From: Tessaracoccus rhinocerotis
Lineage (GTDB): Bacteria; Actinomycetota; Actinomycetes; Propionibacteriales; Propionibacteriaceae
NCBI RefSeq assembly: GCF_007197885.1
Contig: NZ_VKKG01000001.1
Coordinates: 828,334-892,333 of the forward strand
Length of the DNA: 64,000 bases
Direction of reading: 5' to 3'
Shown: positions 9,463 through 19,530 of the stretch, one piece after another
How the letters are laid out: each line of letters begins with the position of its first letter
How positions within the stretch are numbered: position 1 is the stretch's first letter
Notes under the pieces: model-generated
The model's database searches: none
Told to the model about the DNA's origin: nothing
What the model saw: the letters and a program-made list of their open reading frames with translations, nothing else
Made by a program: the position numbers and the translations under genes

Positions 9463-9990
9463 ATGGTGCTCTCCAGACGCTTCGCGGTTCTCGGAGCGGC
9501 TTTGTTGCTGTGCCCGAACGTGGGAGCGGCCTTCGCCGACCCCACGCCGTCGCCGGTCCCCCCTGAGTCCTCGATGACCATCGAGTGCCCCGCGCCCGAG
9601 GACGTGGCGGCCGCGCTCGGACGGCAGGTGACCAGCAACATGGTGGCAGCCCGCGAGTGCCGGTACAGCGCGAGCGGCGCCGGCCCGGTCCTGTTCAGGT
9701 TCGAGTCCTTGACCCTGGCGGAGCTGCGGAGCGCCGCGGAGTCGGCCGGGACCACGCCCACGGAGGTCGACGACCTGACCCCGGGAGCCTTCGCCACCAG
9801 CGTCGGGAACAACTGGGTGGTCCGATTCCAGCTCGGCACCGAGGCCGCCACGCTGGTGGTGCCGACGGCGCTGCAGAGCGGCGCGGTCTCCCTCGCCGAG
9901 CAGTTCCTGGCCGCTGGTCCGAACCCCGTCCCGTCCACCTCCCCGCGCGATGAGAGGGAGCGGCCCGGGATGCCGGGCACGGGCAACTGA
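9463..9990 (+). CDS. Secreted protein of unknown function
   Basis: 175 residues from ATG 9463. That start gives a clean signal peptide (MVLSRRFAVLGAALLL, cleavage likely after AFA) and has AAGGGG 7 nt upstream; an ATG seven codons earlier is possible but lies too close to the predicted transcription start. The mature part has two cysteines in IECPAPEDV and ARECRYSA and a proline/charged C-terminal tail. This resembles small DUF3558-like actinobacterial exported proteins, but I cannot assign a family. It has its own promoter. Confidence 0.7.
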   Translation: MVLSRRFAVLGAALLLCPNVGAAFADPTPSPVPPESSMTIECPAPEDVAAALGRQVTSNMVAARECRYSASGAGPVLFRFESLTLAELRSAAESAGTTPTEVDDLTPGAFATSVGNNWVVRFQLGTEAATLVVPTALQSGAVSLAEQFLAAGPNPVPSTSPRDERERPGMPGTGN

Positions 9991-9991
9991 C

Positions 9992-10780
9992 TCAGTTGAT
10001 CGGGTGGTCGATCACGCTGCGGAACTGGTCGAAGATGCGCCGTTGCCCGTGGACGATCAGTTCTGATTCGTCCCCGCGGCGCCACAGCCAGGCGTCGATG
10101 GCCGCGGCGGCCCCGGTGAGGACGCCGTCAGGCTCCACCCCCGGGTCGTCGACGACGGCGATGTCCGGTTCCCTGAAGGACCTGCCCTCCGGGTCGGTTC
10201 CGCTGAACGTCCCCAGCTGAATCCACACCGGCCACCGGGCGTCGTCGGGATCCACGCGGAGCAGGCCCTCGCCCGGCGTGAACTTGCCCCACTCCGGCAC
10301 GCTGCCGAACATGACGTCGAGGACCTCCTCCACGCCGTCGGCGGCGAGCTGGGGATCCACCGGGCTGACCGCACCGAGCGTCAGCTCCGCGTCGAGCCGG
10401 TGGACCAGCACCTCGTGCGCCTGGCGTCGCTGGATGAAACCCACCGTCTGCTCAGCCGCCCAGGTCCAGGCCGGCTCGGCCATGCCCGCGCCGGCCAGAA
10501 CCTCGGAGAACTCGCCCGTCACCGTGTCGAAGCTCCGCAGCAGTTCAGGATGCGACGACGGCCGCGGCACCTCGAGCTCCTCAGGCTTGTCCGGGCGGGC
10601 CCGGACCGCCCGCGTCCAGAACCGCTGCACGCCCGTGAGGTGCCACAGCAGGTCAGAGGCGTCCCACTCGGGACACGTCGGGACGCGGGCGGCCGGGTCC
10701 ACCTCGCCGAGGACCTCCCGGAACCGCTCGGACTCCGTGCGGATGAACTCGAGGTAGGTGGCTGGTTCCAGTCGGGGCAT
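9992..10780 (-). CDS. Maleylpyruvate isomerase family mycothiol-dependent (DinB-fold) protein
   Basis: 262 residues of the MDMPI/DinB_2 superfamily. N-terminal CPEWDASDLLWHLTGVQRFW carries the first metal-binding His. RRQAHEVLVHRLDAE carries the second and third ligand region. A C-terminal MDMPI_C-like domain follows. Such proteins use mycothiol as a cofactor in isomerisation or S-transfer; the substrate here is not known. The start is leaderless: TAGCGT (10792-10787) lies 6 nt before the ATG. It follows the AmiE-like gene by 18 bp on the opposite side of its stop and may be independently transcribed. Confidence 0.8.
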   Translation of the reverse strand: MPRLEPATYLEFIRTESERFREVLGEVDPAARVPTCPEWDASDLLWHLTGVQRFWTRAVRARPDKPEELEVPRPSSHPELLRSFDTVTGEFSEVLAGAGMAEPAWTWAAEQTVGFIQRRQAHEVLVHRLDAELTLGAVSPVDPQLAADGVEEVLDVMFGSVPEWGKFTPGEGLLRVDPDDARWPVWIQLGTFSGTDPEGRSFREPDIAVVDDPGVEPDGVLTGAAAAIDAWLWRRGDESELIVHGQRRIFDQFRSVIDHPIN

Positions 10781-10798
10781 GGCCCCACGCTAGCCCCG

Positions 10799-12571
10799 TC
10801 AGCGGCTCACCGGCTCGAACCCGTCGGCTTCGAACGCGTCCGGAGCGCTCTCCCCGACCAGGACCACGCGTCGCCCGTCGCGGACCTTGACGGCGTCCAC
10901 GAGAACACCGCGCCCCTGCGTGTTCGAGTCGGTGGTGTAGCGCCAGCGGACCAACTCGGTTCCCTCGGGGACCCGCGCCGTGGCACGTCCCCAGTCCCGG
11001 TTGCCCTGGTTGTTCCAGGTGCCGTCGATCTCCTCCCGATCGGCGTGCCTCCCCTTGCCCCGCTCCACCGTGAACGGCAGGAGCGTCCAGGTCTGGCCGC
11101 CGTCGGCCGAGGCCTCCAGCGCGAAGACGTCCGTCGGCTCGGCGTCGACGAATGCACTGAACTCAATGCTGACCCTGCGACCGTCGGGAACCTCGAGGGC
11201 CAGGGTGGTCTCCGAGCCGTCGCGGAGGCCACCGAACCAGGCCGTCCGGCCCTGCTGCGGCGGCACCGCCAGCGCCCGGGCGAGGCCGTCGGAGGCCGCG
11301 CGTCGCGCCGGGTTGTTCGATCCCCAGGACCGGCTGGGGTGCACGCGGTTGGTGAGCAGCACCACGAACGAGCGTGACTGGAAGTCGATCACCAGGGACG
11401 TGCCGGTGTAGCCGGTGTGGCCGGCAGTCGCAGGCCCGGACAGGCCACCCATGTACCACATCTGGTCCAGCTCGAAGCCGAGCCCGTGGGCGTCACCGTC
11501 GAACTCGGTGTTGAGGTTGGTGACCATCGCCCGCACCGAGTCCTCGCCCAGGATCCGGGCGTCGCCGTAGGCCCCACCGTTCAGGAACGTCTGGGCGAGG
11601 ACGGCCATGTCCGGCGCGGTGGAGAAGATGCCCGCGTGCCCGGCGACACCGCCGAGGCTCCAGGCGTTCTCGTCGTGCACCTCGCCGTGGACGATCCCCC
11701 GGTCCGGGCTGGCCTGGTACTCGGTGGCGGCGATGCGGTGCAGCAGCGCCGGGTCCGGGTTGTAGCCGGTGTCCGCCATGCCCAGCGGAGCCGTGATGCC
11801 GTCGCGCACCAGCACATCCAGGGGCTCGCCGGTGAGGCGCTCGGCCAGCACACCCAGCGCGATCAGGTTGAGGTCCGAGTACTCGTAGACGGTTCCCGGC
11901 GGGTTGCTCACCTCCACGTCCATCACCGCCCGGATGCGGGACTCCACGTCCGGGTAGCGGCTCCACAGCGGCAGCCACGCCACGAGCCCGGAGGTGTGGG
12001 TCAGCATCTGGGAGACCGTGATCTCATCCTTGCCCCCGTTGCCGAACTCCGGCACGTACGAGGCGTAGGCGGCGTCGAGGTCGACCAACCCGTCCTCGAC
12101 CAGCTGCATCACGACGATGGACGTGAACAGCTTGCTGACCGAGGCCATGTCGTAGATGGTCTCCGGCGTGGCGGCGATCCGTTCATCGGGCGGCAGCTCG
12201 GTGCCGTCGCCGTCGGCGTACAGCAGGGCGTGGCCGTCGTGGTGGCGGCTGACGACTGCGCCCGCGTGGCCCATGATGCCGACGCTGGAGGAGTACAGCG
12301 GCCGCACGTCGGGGTCCGACGGGTGGGCGTAGGAGTTGATCTCCTCCCAAGCCGCCTCGATGGGTGCGGGGTCGAGGCCGAGCCGCACCGGGTCCACGTC
12401 GGACAGCGTGGTGCGGGGGTCCATGAAACCATCATGGACGACGTCGAAGCGGCCGGTCTGGCCGTTCCCGTCGTCGGCGCGCGCGGGTGCGAGGGATCCG
12501 ACGGCGACCATGGCCGCCGTCGTCACCCCCACTGCCGACGCGCCGAGGAGCTTTCCCAGCGCGCCCCTCAT
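10799..12571 (-). CDS. Exported AmiE-like serine hydrolase (beta-lactamase family) with C-terminal beta domain
   Basis: 590 residues. Signal peptide about 1-32 (ending APARA). Serine beta-lactamase/esterase domain about 65-430: SxxK with Ser144 and Lys147 in MASVSKLF, YSD in VYEYSDLNL near residue 227, and a GHTGYTGTS triad near 390. The extra C-terminal part (about 455-590) is beta-rich with ASADGGQTW and WRYTTDSNTQGRGV, like jelly-roll domains on exported hydrolases. It overlaps the NamZ stop by one base (TGATG). In Bacillus the family member AmiE (N-acetylmuramoyl-L-alanine amidase) is encoded with namZ, so a role in trimming peptides from MurNAc is likely. An esterase or transpeptidase-like activity cannot be excluded. 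Confidence 0.82.
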   Translation of the reverse strand: MRGALGKLLGASAVGVTTAAMVAVGSLAPARADDGNGQTGRFDVVHDGFMDPRTTLSDVDPVRLGLDPAPIEAAWEEINSYAHPSDPDVRPLYSSSVGIMGHAGAVVSRHHDGHALLYADGDGTELPPDERIAATPETIYDMASVSKLFTSIVVMQLVEDGLVDLDAAYASYVPEFGNGGKDEITVSQMLTHTSGLVAWLPLWSRYPDVESRIRAVMDVEVSNPPGTVYEYSDLNLIALGVLAERLTGEPLDVLVRDGITAPLGMADTGYNPDPALLHRIAATEYQASPDRGIVHGEVHDENAWSLGGVAGHAGIFSTAPDMAVLAQTFLNGGAYGDARILGEDSVRAMVTNLNTEFDGDAHGLGFELDQMWYMGGLSGPATAGHTGYTGTSLVIDFQSRSFVVLLTNRVHPSRSWGSNNPARRAASDGLARALAVPPQQGRTAWFGGLRDGSETTLALEVPDGRRVSIEFSAFVDAEPTDVFALEASADGGQTWTLLPFTVERGKGRHADREEIDGTWNNQGNRDWGRATARVPEGTELVRWRYTTDSNTQGRGVLVDAVKVRDGRRVVLVGESAPDAFEADGFEPVSR

Positions 12572-13872
12572 CAGCGCGGCCCGGGGTACAGGAGGTACCC
12601 GCGGGTGTCCTTGACGAACTGCTGCAGCTCAGGTTGCCACGCCTCGATGATCTCCTCGGCGGAGGCACCGGCCTCGAACTGGGTGCGGAACCTGTCGGAA
12701 CCGGTGAGCAGGTCGATCCAGCGGCCACCGTCACCGCGCCAGTCGAAGCCCTCGTAGAGGTCTCGCGCCTCGACGAGCATGTGGGTGGCCACCGCGATGG
12801 CGTCCACCTTCTCCTCGTCGATCAGGTGCACCTGCACGCCGGCGCACACCTGGCCCTGGTTCTTCGAGAAGGTCGGGACGAAGTAGGCCTCGCGGAACTC
12901 CACGCCCTTCAGCCCGCGCTCGTTGAGCGCCGCGGCCCACTGGTGGTCCACGTACGGGGCGCCGATCAGCTCGAACGGGCGGGTGGTGCCCCGTCCCTCG
13001 GAGAAGTTGGTGCTCTCGAACATGCCCGTGCCCGGGTAGATCGTCGCCGTCTGAGGGGTGGGCATGTTCGGCGACGGCGGGATCCACCTGTCGGCCTGGT
13101 CCGGGCCCACCATCTCCCGCCGCCAGCCCCGCACCTCGATCACGTCGAGGTCCGCGAGCGGCACCTGCCCGGCACGCTCCATGAACACGCCGTTGAAGAA
13201 GCGGGCGAGCTCGCCCACCGTCATGCCGTGCTGCTGCGCGATCTCCAGGACACCGACGCCGGAGGAGAATCCCTCCTGCAGCACCGGTCCACGGGCCCGG
13301 CCGCCGAGGGGGTTGGGCCGGTCGAGCACGACGAACGCGATTCCCACCTGGGAGGCCGCCTGCATGGCGGTCCACATGGTCCAGATGTAGGTGTAGAAGC
13401 GGGCTCCGACGTCACGGATGTCGAAGACCACCGTGTCCACCCCGGACTCCGTGAAGAAGCCGGCGAACTTGGCGACGTTGGCCCCGTAGGCGTCGTAGAC
13501 GGTGACCCCGGTGCGGGGGTCGACGAAGGTCTCCTCGCTCTCGCCGGCCTGTGCGGTGCCGCGGAACCCGTGCTCGGGCCCGAACACCGCCCCGACGTCG
13601 ACCCCGCGAGCCACCATGTCATCGACGATCGAGGTGAAGTCCTCGAGCACTCCGGTCGGGTTGGTGATCACGCCAACCTTCCGACCGGAGAAGACACGCC
13701 ACTGGTCTGCGGCGGCGACGTCGGCACCCGTCCTGAGGCCGCGCCCCCGGCCGCCGCCCTTGCTGCCCCGGCCGCCGTCGGCCCGGGCAACTCCCGCGGT
13801 CAGTGCCGAGCCGGCAACCGCTGCTGCGCCGATCCCGACGCCACGAAACATCCCTCGTCTGCTGACAGTCAT
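12571..13872 (-). CDS. namZ: Exo-beta-N-acetylmuramidase NamZ (DUF1343, GH171), Tat-exported
   Basis: 433 residues. The N-terminus has a Tat-type signal (SRRGMF then a hydrophobic stretch ending VARA). The catalytic domain matches NamZ/YbbC (DUF1343): GVITNPTGVLEDF, FGPEHGFRGTAQAGE, VVFDIRDVGARFYTYIWTM, VLDRPNPLGG, PSPNMPTPQTATIYPGTGMF and TNFSEGRGTTRPFE. NamZ removes terminal MurNAc from peptidoglycan fragments. It is the first gene of a coupled pair with the AmiE-like hydrolase. Both are exported, so cell-wall fragments would be processed outside the membrane. An AAAGGGA site lies upstream of the ATG. No nagZ or murQ is nearby. Confidence 0.93.
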   Translation of the reverse strand: MTVSRRGMFRGVGIGAAAVAGSALTAGVARADGGRGSKGGGRGRGLRTGADVAAADQWRVFSGRKVGVITNPTGVLEDFTSIVDDMVARGVDVGAVFGPEHGFRGTAQAGESEETFVDPRTGVTVYDAYGANVAKFAGFFTESGVDTVVFDIRDVGARFYTYIWTMWTAMQAASQVGIAFVVLDRPNPLGGRARGPVLQEGFSSGVGVLEIAQQHGMTVGELARFFNGVFMERAGQVPLADLDVIEVRGWRREMVGPDQADRWIPPSPNMPTPQTATIYPGTGMFESTNFSEGRGTTRPFELIGAPYVDHQWAAALNERGLKGVEFREAYFVPTFSKNQGQVCAGVQVHLIDEEKVDAIAVATHMLVEARDLYEGFDWRGDGGRWIDLLTGSDRFRTQFEAGASAEEIIEAWQPELQQFVKDTRGYLLYPGPR

Positions 13873-14063
13873 TCAACCGTCCCTTTCCGTTTGCGACGGG
13901 CAGGATCGCCGGACTGCGTTGCTCATACGACGAACCGCCTCATCGAGTTTCGTCCCCCGAGCGTCGCCCACGTCGGCGACGTCGCCAACGTACACAGCCG
14001 AGGGGTCACCCACCCCCGCGGCACGATCGCCGCCATCGCGCGGCGCGGCTGACCGCGGAGCGA

Positions 14064-14684
14064 TCAGGCGTCCATGGCGCCGGTCGCGACCTCGCCCCCG
14101 GGCGCGTAGCGCAGCATCACCGCGCCGCCGTCACCGGTCACCGCCGGTGCGAGGAGCCGCAGGGTGGAGGGTGCGGCGCCGTCGGGGAACACCTTCTTGC
14201 CCTGACCGAGGACCACCGGGTACACCCACAGCTTCAGCTCGTCGAACAGCTTCTCCGCCAGCAGCGTCTGGACGAAGTCGATGCTGCCGATGACGTGCAC
14301 GTCGGCGTGGCGCTCGCGCAGCCCGGAAACTGCGGCCGCGACGTCGGCGCCCAGGAGGCTGCTGCCCTCCCAGCCGAGCTCCGGGTTGCCGCGGGAGGCG
14401 ACGTACTTCGGGATCCGGTTGAACAGCCGCCCGATGCCGCCCTCCTCCCCGGTCACGTGGTGCGGCCAGTAGGCGGCGAAGATGTCATAGGTCCGCCTGC
14501 CCAGCAGCAGCGCGTCCATGTGCTCCATCCCGGCCTGCACCTCGCGGCCCACCATGTCGTCGGGGAGCGGCGCCTGCCAACCCCCGAACCTGAAGCCGCC
14601 GCTGGTGTCCTCCTCCGGCCCGCCGGGACCCTGGCCGACGCCGTCGAGGGTGGTGAACAGGTCGATGCAGATTCTTCCGGTCAT
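14064..14684 (-). CDS. Dihydrofolate reductase family protein (RibD C-terminal-like)
   Basis: 206 residues starting MTGRICIDLFTTLDGV. It has the fold signature of the DHFR/RibD-C superfamily: LLLGRRTYDIFAAYWP and IGSIDFVQTLL, then LWVYPVVLGQGKKVF. Proteins of this type are small NADPH-binding reductases without a known substrate. The ATG at 14684 has a GGAGG 5 nt upstream and matches the conserved start; the longer open frame upstream is antisense to the CPBP-like gene. It is divergent from that gene. Confidence 0.85.
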   Translation of the reverse strand: MTGRICIDLFTTLDGVGQGPGGPEEDTSGGFRFGGWQAPLPDDMVGREVQAGMEHMDALLLGRRTYDIFAAYWPHHVTGEEGGIGRLFNRIPKYVASRGNPELGWEGSSLLGADVAAAVSGLRERHADVHVIGSIDFVQTLLAEKLFDELKLWVYPVVLGQGKKVFPDGAAPSTLRLLAPAVTGDGGAVMLRYAPGGEVATGAMDA

Positions 14685-14750
14685 GCTGCCTCCTGCGTTC
14701 GTGCCGGATGGAACATACCTCCGGACGGGGCCATCTGGAATGCTGGTGGC

Positions 14751-15590
14751 ATGGCCACGTCCCCGGCGTCGACCACCGCCCCCGAACCGCCCGCAGACGG
14801 GCAGTGGCGGCTCCGAGACCTGCCGCCGGCCGCAGGCGTCGCGATCTCTGCCCTCCTGCTGTTCGGGTTCCAGCTGGCCGGCTGGGGACACGCCCTGCTG
14901 GTGCTCAGCCTGCTCGGCGCCCGGTGGGCGGGCCGCGAGCTCGCCAAGGACCTGCTCCTGATCGGGATCGGGGTGGCGATCGTCAGCACCACCTCCGTGG
15001 AGGCAGACGTCAACTGGGACCGGTTCTTCACCATCGGCGCCGTCCTGGTCCTCGCGGTGGCCGCCCCGCTGCTGGTGGACCGTCTGCTGTACCGGCGCCG
15101 CGCCATCGGCTTCCCGTGGATCGGGGAGCACCGCTGGTCCAAGGTGGAGATCACCTACGTGGTGGCGGTGCCCTTCCTGGGCTGGGCCATCCTGCCGTTC
15201 TACTTCATCCGTTCGGGCGCCTACCTCAACTGGCCGCACATCACCGACGGGAGCGAACTGGTCCGGTTCTTCGTCGGGGTCAACTTCGTCGGAACCTGGG
15301 ACGAGCTGTTCTTCATCTGCACCTGCTTCGCCCTGCTGCGGCGCCACTTCCCGGTGTGGCTGGCCAACCTGCTGCAGGCCACGATCTTCGTTTCCTTCCT
15401 GTGGGAGCTCGGCTACCGGGAGTGGGGACCGTTGCTGACCTTCCCCTTCGCGCTGGTGCAGGGCTTCCTGTTCGCCCGCACCGGCTCGCTGCTGTACGTG
15501 CTCGTGGTGCACCTGCTGTTCGACGCCATCGTGTTCATGGCCATCGTGCACGCCCACAACCCGCACCTGTTCGCCATCTTCCTCTACTGA
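14751..15590 (+). CDS. CPBP/CAAX-protease-like integral membrane protein, degenerate active site
   Basis: 279 residues with about seven or eight hydrophobic segments after a Pro/Thr-rich cytosolic N-terminus. The C-terminal half has the spacing of CPBP (Abi) glutamic-type proteases: [16 protein letters not shown] where the EExxxR motif is expected, FLWELGY, and HLLFDAIVF as the third motif. The first Glu of the EE pair is Asp and the spacing to Arg is changed, so peptidase activity is doubtful. It ends inside the last codons of the oxoprolinase gene (7-bp tail-to-tail overlap). Confidence 0.6.
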   Translation: MATSPASTTAPEPPADGQWRLRDLPPAAGVAISALLLFGFQLAGWGHALLVLSLLGARWAGRELAKDLLLIGIGVAIVSTTSVEADVNWDRFFTIGAVLVLAVAAPLLVDRLLYRRRAIGFPWIGEHRWSKVEITYVVAVPFLGWAILPFYFIRSGAYLNWPHITDGSELVRFFVGVNFVGTWDELFFICTCFALLRRHFPVWLANLLQATIFVSFLWELGYREWGPLLTFPFALVQGFLFARTGSLLYVLVVHLLFDAIVFMAIVHAHNPHLFAIFLY

Positions 15591-18500
15591 GTCGGGGCCC
15601 GTTCGGCCACGGCGGGCAGGCCGTAGCCGCCACCGCCCGGGGTCTCCACCACGAGGACGTCACCGGGCCCCACCTCCACGACGTCGTTGCCCGCCATCGG
15701 CGTGAGCGTCCCGTCGGCGCGCTCCACCCGGTTTGCGCCGAGCGCTCCGGGCGAGCCGCCGGCCATCCCGTAGGGCGGCACCCGGCGGTGCCCCGAGAGC
15801 ATGCTGACCGTCATGGGCTCGAGGAAGCGCAGCCTGCGCACGCCGCCGTCCCCACCCCGCCACCGCCCGTCTCCGCCGCTGCCGCGGCGGATCCCGTAGG
15901 ACTCGAGCAGGACCGGGTAGCGCGTCTCGAGCACTTCCGGGTCCGTGAGTCGGGAGTTGGTCATGTGGGTCTGGACCACCGCCGTGCCGTCGAACCCGTC
16001 TCCGGCGCCGGAGCCCGAGGCTAGGGTCTCGTAGTACTGGTGGTCGGCGTTGCCGAAGGACACGTTGTTCATGGTCCCCGCCCCCTCCGCCTGCACCCCG
16101 AGCGCCGCGTAGAGGGCTCCGGTGACGGCCTGGGAGGTCTCGACGTTGCCGCCGACCACCGCGGCCGGGAACTGCGGGGAGAGCATCGAGCTCTCGGGGA
16201 GGATGATCTCCAGCGGACGCAGGCAGCCGTCGTTGAGGGGGATCTCGTCGTCGACGAGGGTGCGGAACACGTACAGCACGGCGGCCGTGGTGACTGCGGC
16301 CGGTGCGTTCAGGTTGTCGGCGAGCTGCGGTGAGGTGCCGGTGAAGTCGAGGGTGGCGGAACGGGATCCGCGGTCCACCCGCACCCGGACCCGGATGGTG
16401 GCGCCGGAGTCGGTCTCGTATTCGTGCTCACCGTCAGCGAGGGTGGACACGACGCGGCGCACGGCCTCCTCGGCGTTGTCCTGCACGTGCCCCATGTAGG
16501 CGCGCACCACGTCGAGCCCGAAGTGCCGGATCATGGCCGCGACCTCCGCGGCGCCCCGGGCATTGGCCGCCACCTGGGCGCGCAGGTCGGCGAGGTTGCC
16601 GTCCGGGTTGCGGGAGGGATGGGCACCCGAGGTGAGCAGTCGCCTCGTCTCCGTCTCCCTGAGCCTGCCCTCGGAGACCAGCAGCCAGGCGTCGAACAGG
16701 ATCCCCTCCTCCTCGACGGTGCGGGAGCGAGCAGGCATCGAGCCCGGGGTGATACCCCCGATCTCCGCATGGTGGCCGCGGGAGGCCACCCAGAACAGCA
16801 CCTCGCCCCCGCCCGCGTCGAAGACGGGACTGATGACGGTGATGTCGGGGAGATGGGTGCCGCCGTGGTAGGGGTCGTTGACCGCGTAGGAGTCGCCGGG
16901 CCGGATCGAGCCCGCGCGTGCGATCACCTCCCGGACGCTCGTGCCCATCGACCCCAGGTGCACCGGGATGTGGGGGGCGTTCGCGATCAGGTGGCCCTCC
17001 GCGTCGAAGAGCGCGCAGGAGAAGTCCAGCCGCTCCTTGATGTTGACCGACTGCGAAGTCTGCTCCAGCGCAGTGCCCATCTGCTCGGCCACCGCCATGA
17101 AGAGGTTGTTGAAGATCTCGAGCATGACGGGATCGACGTCGGTGCCCACGTCGGGGGCCCCGTAGCTGCTGCGGACCCGGTCCAAGCGCAGTTCCCCGAG
17201 ACGCCCCGCCACGCCGCGCCAACCGTCCTCCACAACGGTGGTGGCGTTGGCCACCACGATGGCCGGCCCCGTCACCTCGTCCCCGACGGCCAGGCGCCCA
17301 CGGTGGTGCAGCGGCACGTCGCGCCAGCCGTCGCCGACGTACATCGCCACCGCTCCGTCCGGACGGGCCGGGCCGCCCTCACCCGTCGGGGGCGCGGCGG
17401 AGGGGCCCGACGGATCGGGCGCCCCGGAGCGTGCGACCACCTCGACGGAGACGGCCTCCACCACCAGGCGCCGGTCCAGCAGGAACGAGTAGAGCCGCCG
17501 GTGCGCTGCCTCGAACTCCGACCGCATGGAGTCCGGGTCGGCCAGCCGGACCTGCAGCGAGGTGTCGGTGCCGTCGTATCGGACGTGGGCGGTGCGGTTC
17601 ACCTCGGTGCGGCCGCGGGCGTCCGCCAACTCGGCCCCGGCGTCGGCCTCCAGCGAGGCGGCGACGGCCTCGAGCCGACCGACGACGCCGTCGTCCAGGT
17701 ACTCCCCCACGGACTGCTCCCGCATGGTGGTGACGTCGGCGAGGCCCATGCCGAGGGCCGAGAGCACGCCGGCCATGGGAGGGACCAGGACCGTGCGCAT
17801 CCCGAGGGCGTCGGCGACTGCGCACGCGTGCTGCCCGCCCGCGCCCCCGAACGTGGTCAGTGCGTAGGCGGTGACGTCGTGCCCCTTGGCCACCGAGATC
17901 CTCTTCACGGCGTTGGCCATGTTGGCCACGGCGATGCGCAGGAATCCGGACGCCACCTCCTCCGGTGTGCGCTCGTCACCCGTGGCCCGGGTGATCTCGC
18001 CGCAGAGTTCTGCGAACCGGGCGCGGACTTCCTCGGCGTCGATCCGCTGGTCCCCGCCGGGCCCGAACACGGCCGGGAAGTGGTTGGCCTGGATGCGGCC
18101 GAGCATGACGTTGGCGTCGGTCACGGTCAGCGGCCCGCCGTGCCGGTACGAGGCGGGCCCGGGCATCGCGCCGGCGGAGTCGGGTCCGACGCGGTAGCGG
18201 GCGCCGTCGAAGTGCAGCACGGAACCGCCCCCGGCTGCGACCGTGTGGATGTCCAGCATGGGTGCCCGGAGCCGGACGCCGGCCACCTGCGTGTCGAAGA
18301 CGCGTTCGTAGGTGCCCGCGTAATGGGAGACGTCGGTGGAAGTGCCGCCCATGTCGAAGCCGATCACGCGGTCCAGCCCGACAGCCTGCGACATCCGCAC
18401 CATGCCGACGATGCCGCCCGCCGGTCCGGAGAGGATGGCGTCCTTGCCCCGGAAGTGGCTCGCCCCGGTGAGACCGCCGTGGGACTGCATGAACAGCAAC

Positions 18501-19210
18501 TCGACGCCGGGCAGTTCCCCGCCCACCTGCTCCACGTAGCGGCGCAGGATCGGCGAGAGGTAGGCGTCGACGACGGTGGTGTCACCCCGCGGCACCACCT
18601 TCAGCAGCGGGCTCACCTCGCTGGACAGGGACACCTGGGCGAAGCCGAGACGGCGCGCCAGGGCGCCGATGCGCTGTTCGTGGGCCGGGTGGAGGTGGCT
18701 GTGCAGGCACACCACCGCCACCGCCGTGATGCCGTCGGCGAGCGCCTGCAGCAGCGGTTCGGCCAGGCCTTCCAGGTCCGGCTCGAGGAGCACCTCCCCG
18801 TCGGCGGTGATGCGCTCGTCGACCTCGACGACGCGCTCGTGGAGCAGGTCGGGCAGCACGATGTGCCGCTCGAACAGGCGGGGCCTGTTCTGGTACCCGA
18901 TGCGCAGCGCATCGGCGAACCCGCGGGTGATGACCAGCACAGTCGGCTCCCCCTTGCGCTCCAGCAGCGCGTTGGTGGCGACCGTGGTGCCCATCCTGAC
19001 CACGTCGATCTGCTCGACGGGCAGCCGTTCGGCCGGTCCCACGCCGAGGAGTTCCCGGATGCCGGCGACGGCCGCGTCGCGGTAACGCGGCGGGGTGGCG
19101 GTGGCCTCGGACAGGACCTTGTGGGAGACGAGTTCCCCGTCGGGGCGCAGTGCCACGACGTCGGTGAACGTGCCGCCACGGTCGATCCAGAACTGCCACT
19201 TCGACGCCAT
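15584..19210 (-). CDS. 5-oxoprolinase, ATP-hydrolysing (HyuA-HyuB fusion)
   Basis: 1208 residues, the full length of single-chain 5-oxoprolinases. The hydantoinase A domain is about 1-670, with the phosphate loop at [13 protein letters not shown] and [11 protein letters not shown]. The hydantoinase B domain is about 690-1200, with [15 protein letters not shown] and [13 protein letters not shown]. It opens 5-oxoproline to glutamate at the cost of ATP. Related N-methylhydantoinases/acetone carboxylases share the fold, but the fused form and length favour oxoprolinase. It is monocistronic. A TAACCT box 8 nt before the ATG suggests a leaderless transcript. A 1029-residue antisense frame is an artefact of the codon bias. 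Confidence 0.9.
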   Translation of the reverse strand: MASKWQFWIDRGGTFTDVVALRPDGELVSHKVLSEATATPPRYRDAAVAGIRELLGVGPAERLPVEQIDVVRMGTTVATNALLERKGEPTVLVITRGFADALRIGYQNRPRLFERHIVLPDLLHERVVEVDERITADGEVLLEPDLEGLAEPLLQALADGITAVAVVCLHSHLHPAHEQRIGALARRLGFAQVSLSSEVSPLLKVVPRGDTTVVDAYLSPILRRYVEQVGGELPGVELLFMQSHGGLTGASHFRGKDAILSGPAGGIVGMVRMSQAVGLDRVIGFDMGGTSTDVSHYAGTYERVFDTQVAGVRLRAPMLDIHTVAAGGGSVLHFDGARYRVGPDSAGAMPGPASYRHGGPLTVTDANVMLGRIQANHFPAVFGPGGDQRIDAEEVRARFAELCGEITRATGDERTPEEVASGFLRIAVANMANAVKRISVAKGHDVTAYALTTFGGAGGQHACAVADALGMRTVLVPPMAGVLSALGMGLADVTTMREQSVGEYLDDGVVGRLEAVAASLEADAGAELADARGRTEVNRTAHVRYDGTDTSLQVRLADPDSMRSEFEAAHRRLYSFLLDRRLVVEAVSVEVVARSGAPDPSGPSAAPPTGEGGPARPDGAVAMYVGDGWRDVPLHHRGRLAVGDEVTGPAIVVANATTVVEDGWRGVAGRLGELRLDRVRSSYGAPDVGTDVDPVMLEIFNNLFMAVAEQMGTALEQTSQSVNIKERLDFSCALFDAEGHLIANAPHIPVHLGSMGTSVREVIARAGSIRPGDSYAVNDPYHGGTHLPDITVISPVFDAGGGEVLFWVASRGHHAEIGGITPGSMPARSRTVEEEGILFDAWLLVSEGRLRETETRRLLTSGAHPSRNPDGNLADLRAQVAANARGAAEVAAMIRHFGLDVVRAYMGHVQDNAEEAVRRVVSTLADGEHEYETDSGATIRVRVRVDRGSRSATLDFTGTSPQLADNLNAPAAVTTAAVLYVFRTLVDDEIPLNDGCLRPLEIILPESSMLSPQFPAAVVGGNVETSQAVTGALYAALGVQAEGAGTMNNVSFGNADHQYYETLASGSGAGDGFDGTAVVQTHMTNSRLTDPEVLETRYPVLLESYGIRRGSGGDGRWRGGDGGVRRLRFLEPMTVSMLSGHRRVPPYGMAGGSPGALGANRVERADGTLTPMAGNDVVEVGPGDVLVVETPGGGGYGLPAVAERAPTQ

Positions 19211-19235
19211 GGCCCCAGAGGTTACCGGGCAGGGC

Positions 19236-19454
19236 TCAGCCGGCGTGGTCCTCCAGCCGGAAGCCCAGCTTCAGGCCCACCTGGTAGTGCGCCACCCGGC
19301 CGTTCTCGATGTGTCCCCGGATCTCGGTCACCTCGAACCAGTCCAGGTTCTTCAGCGTCGTGGAGGCCCGTTCGATCGCGCCGTCGATGGCCTGCTGCAG
19401 ACCAGCCGTCGAACTTCCGACGATCTCGGTCACCTTGTACGTGTTGTCGCCCAT
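19236..19454 (-). CDS. Dodecin (flavin-binding dodecamer)
   Basis: 72 residues, the dodecin length. Pattern: [32 protein letters not shown] with the flavin-stacking Trp in DWFEV, then [14 protein letters not shown] and a KLGFRLE end. Dodecins store or buffer riboflavin, FMN, FAD or CoA. A GAAGGAG site precedes the ATG. It is transcribed alone between the VOC protein and the oxoprolinase gene. Confidence 0.93.
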   Translation of the reverse strand: MGDNTYKVTEIVGSSTAGLQQAIDGAIERASTTLKNLDWFEVTEIRGHIENGRVAHYQVGLKLGFRLEDHAG

Positions 19455-19530
19455 CTCGAACTCCTTCGTCCAGTGGTTACGACCTCCACACTAGGCGTCG
19501 GATGCAATCCTGAACACCCCGACGGAGGCG

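Noticed and set aside
14751-15590. Active CAAX/CPBP protease
   Set aside because: The Glu-Glu motif is Asp-Glu and the spacing to Arg is altered, so I describe it only as CPBP-like.
16424-19513. 1029-residue open frame on the plus strand
   Set aside because: It is antisense to the 5-oxoprolinase gene, in which all family motifs are seen. Its composition (Val, His, Asp, Gly, Arg rich, no recognisable domain) is typical of antisense frames in high-GC DNA.
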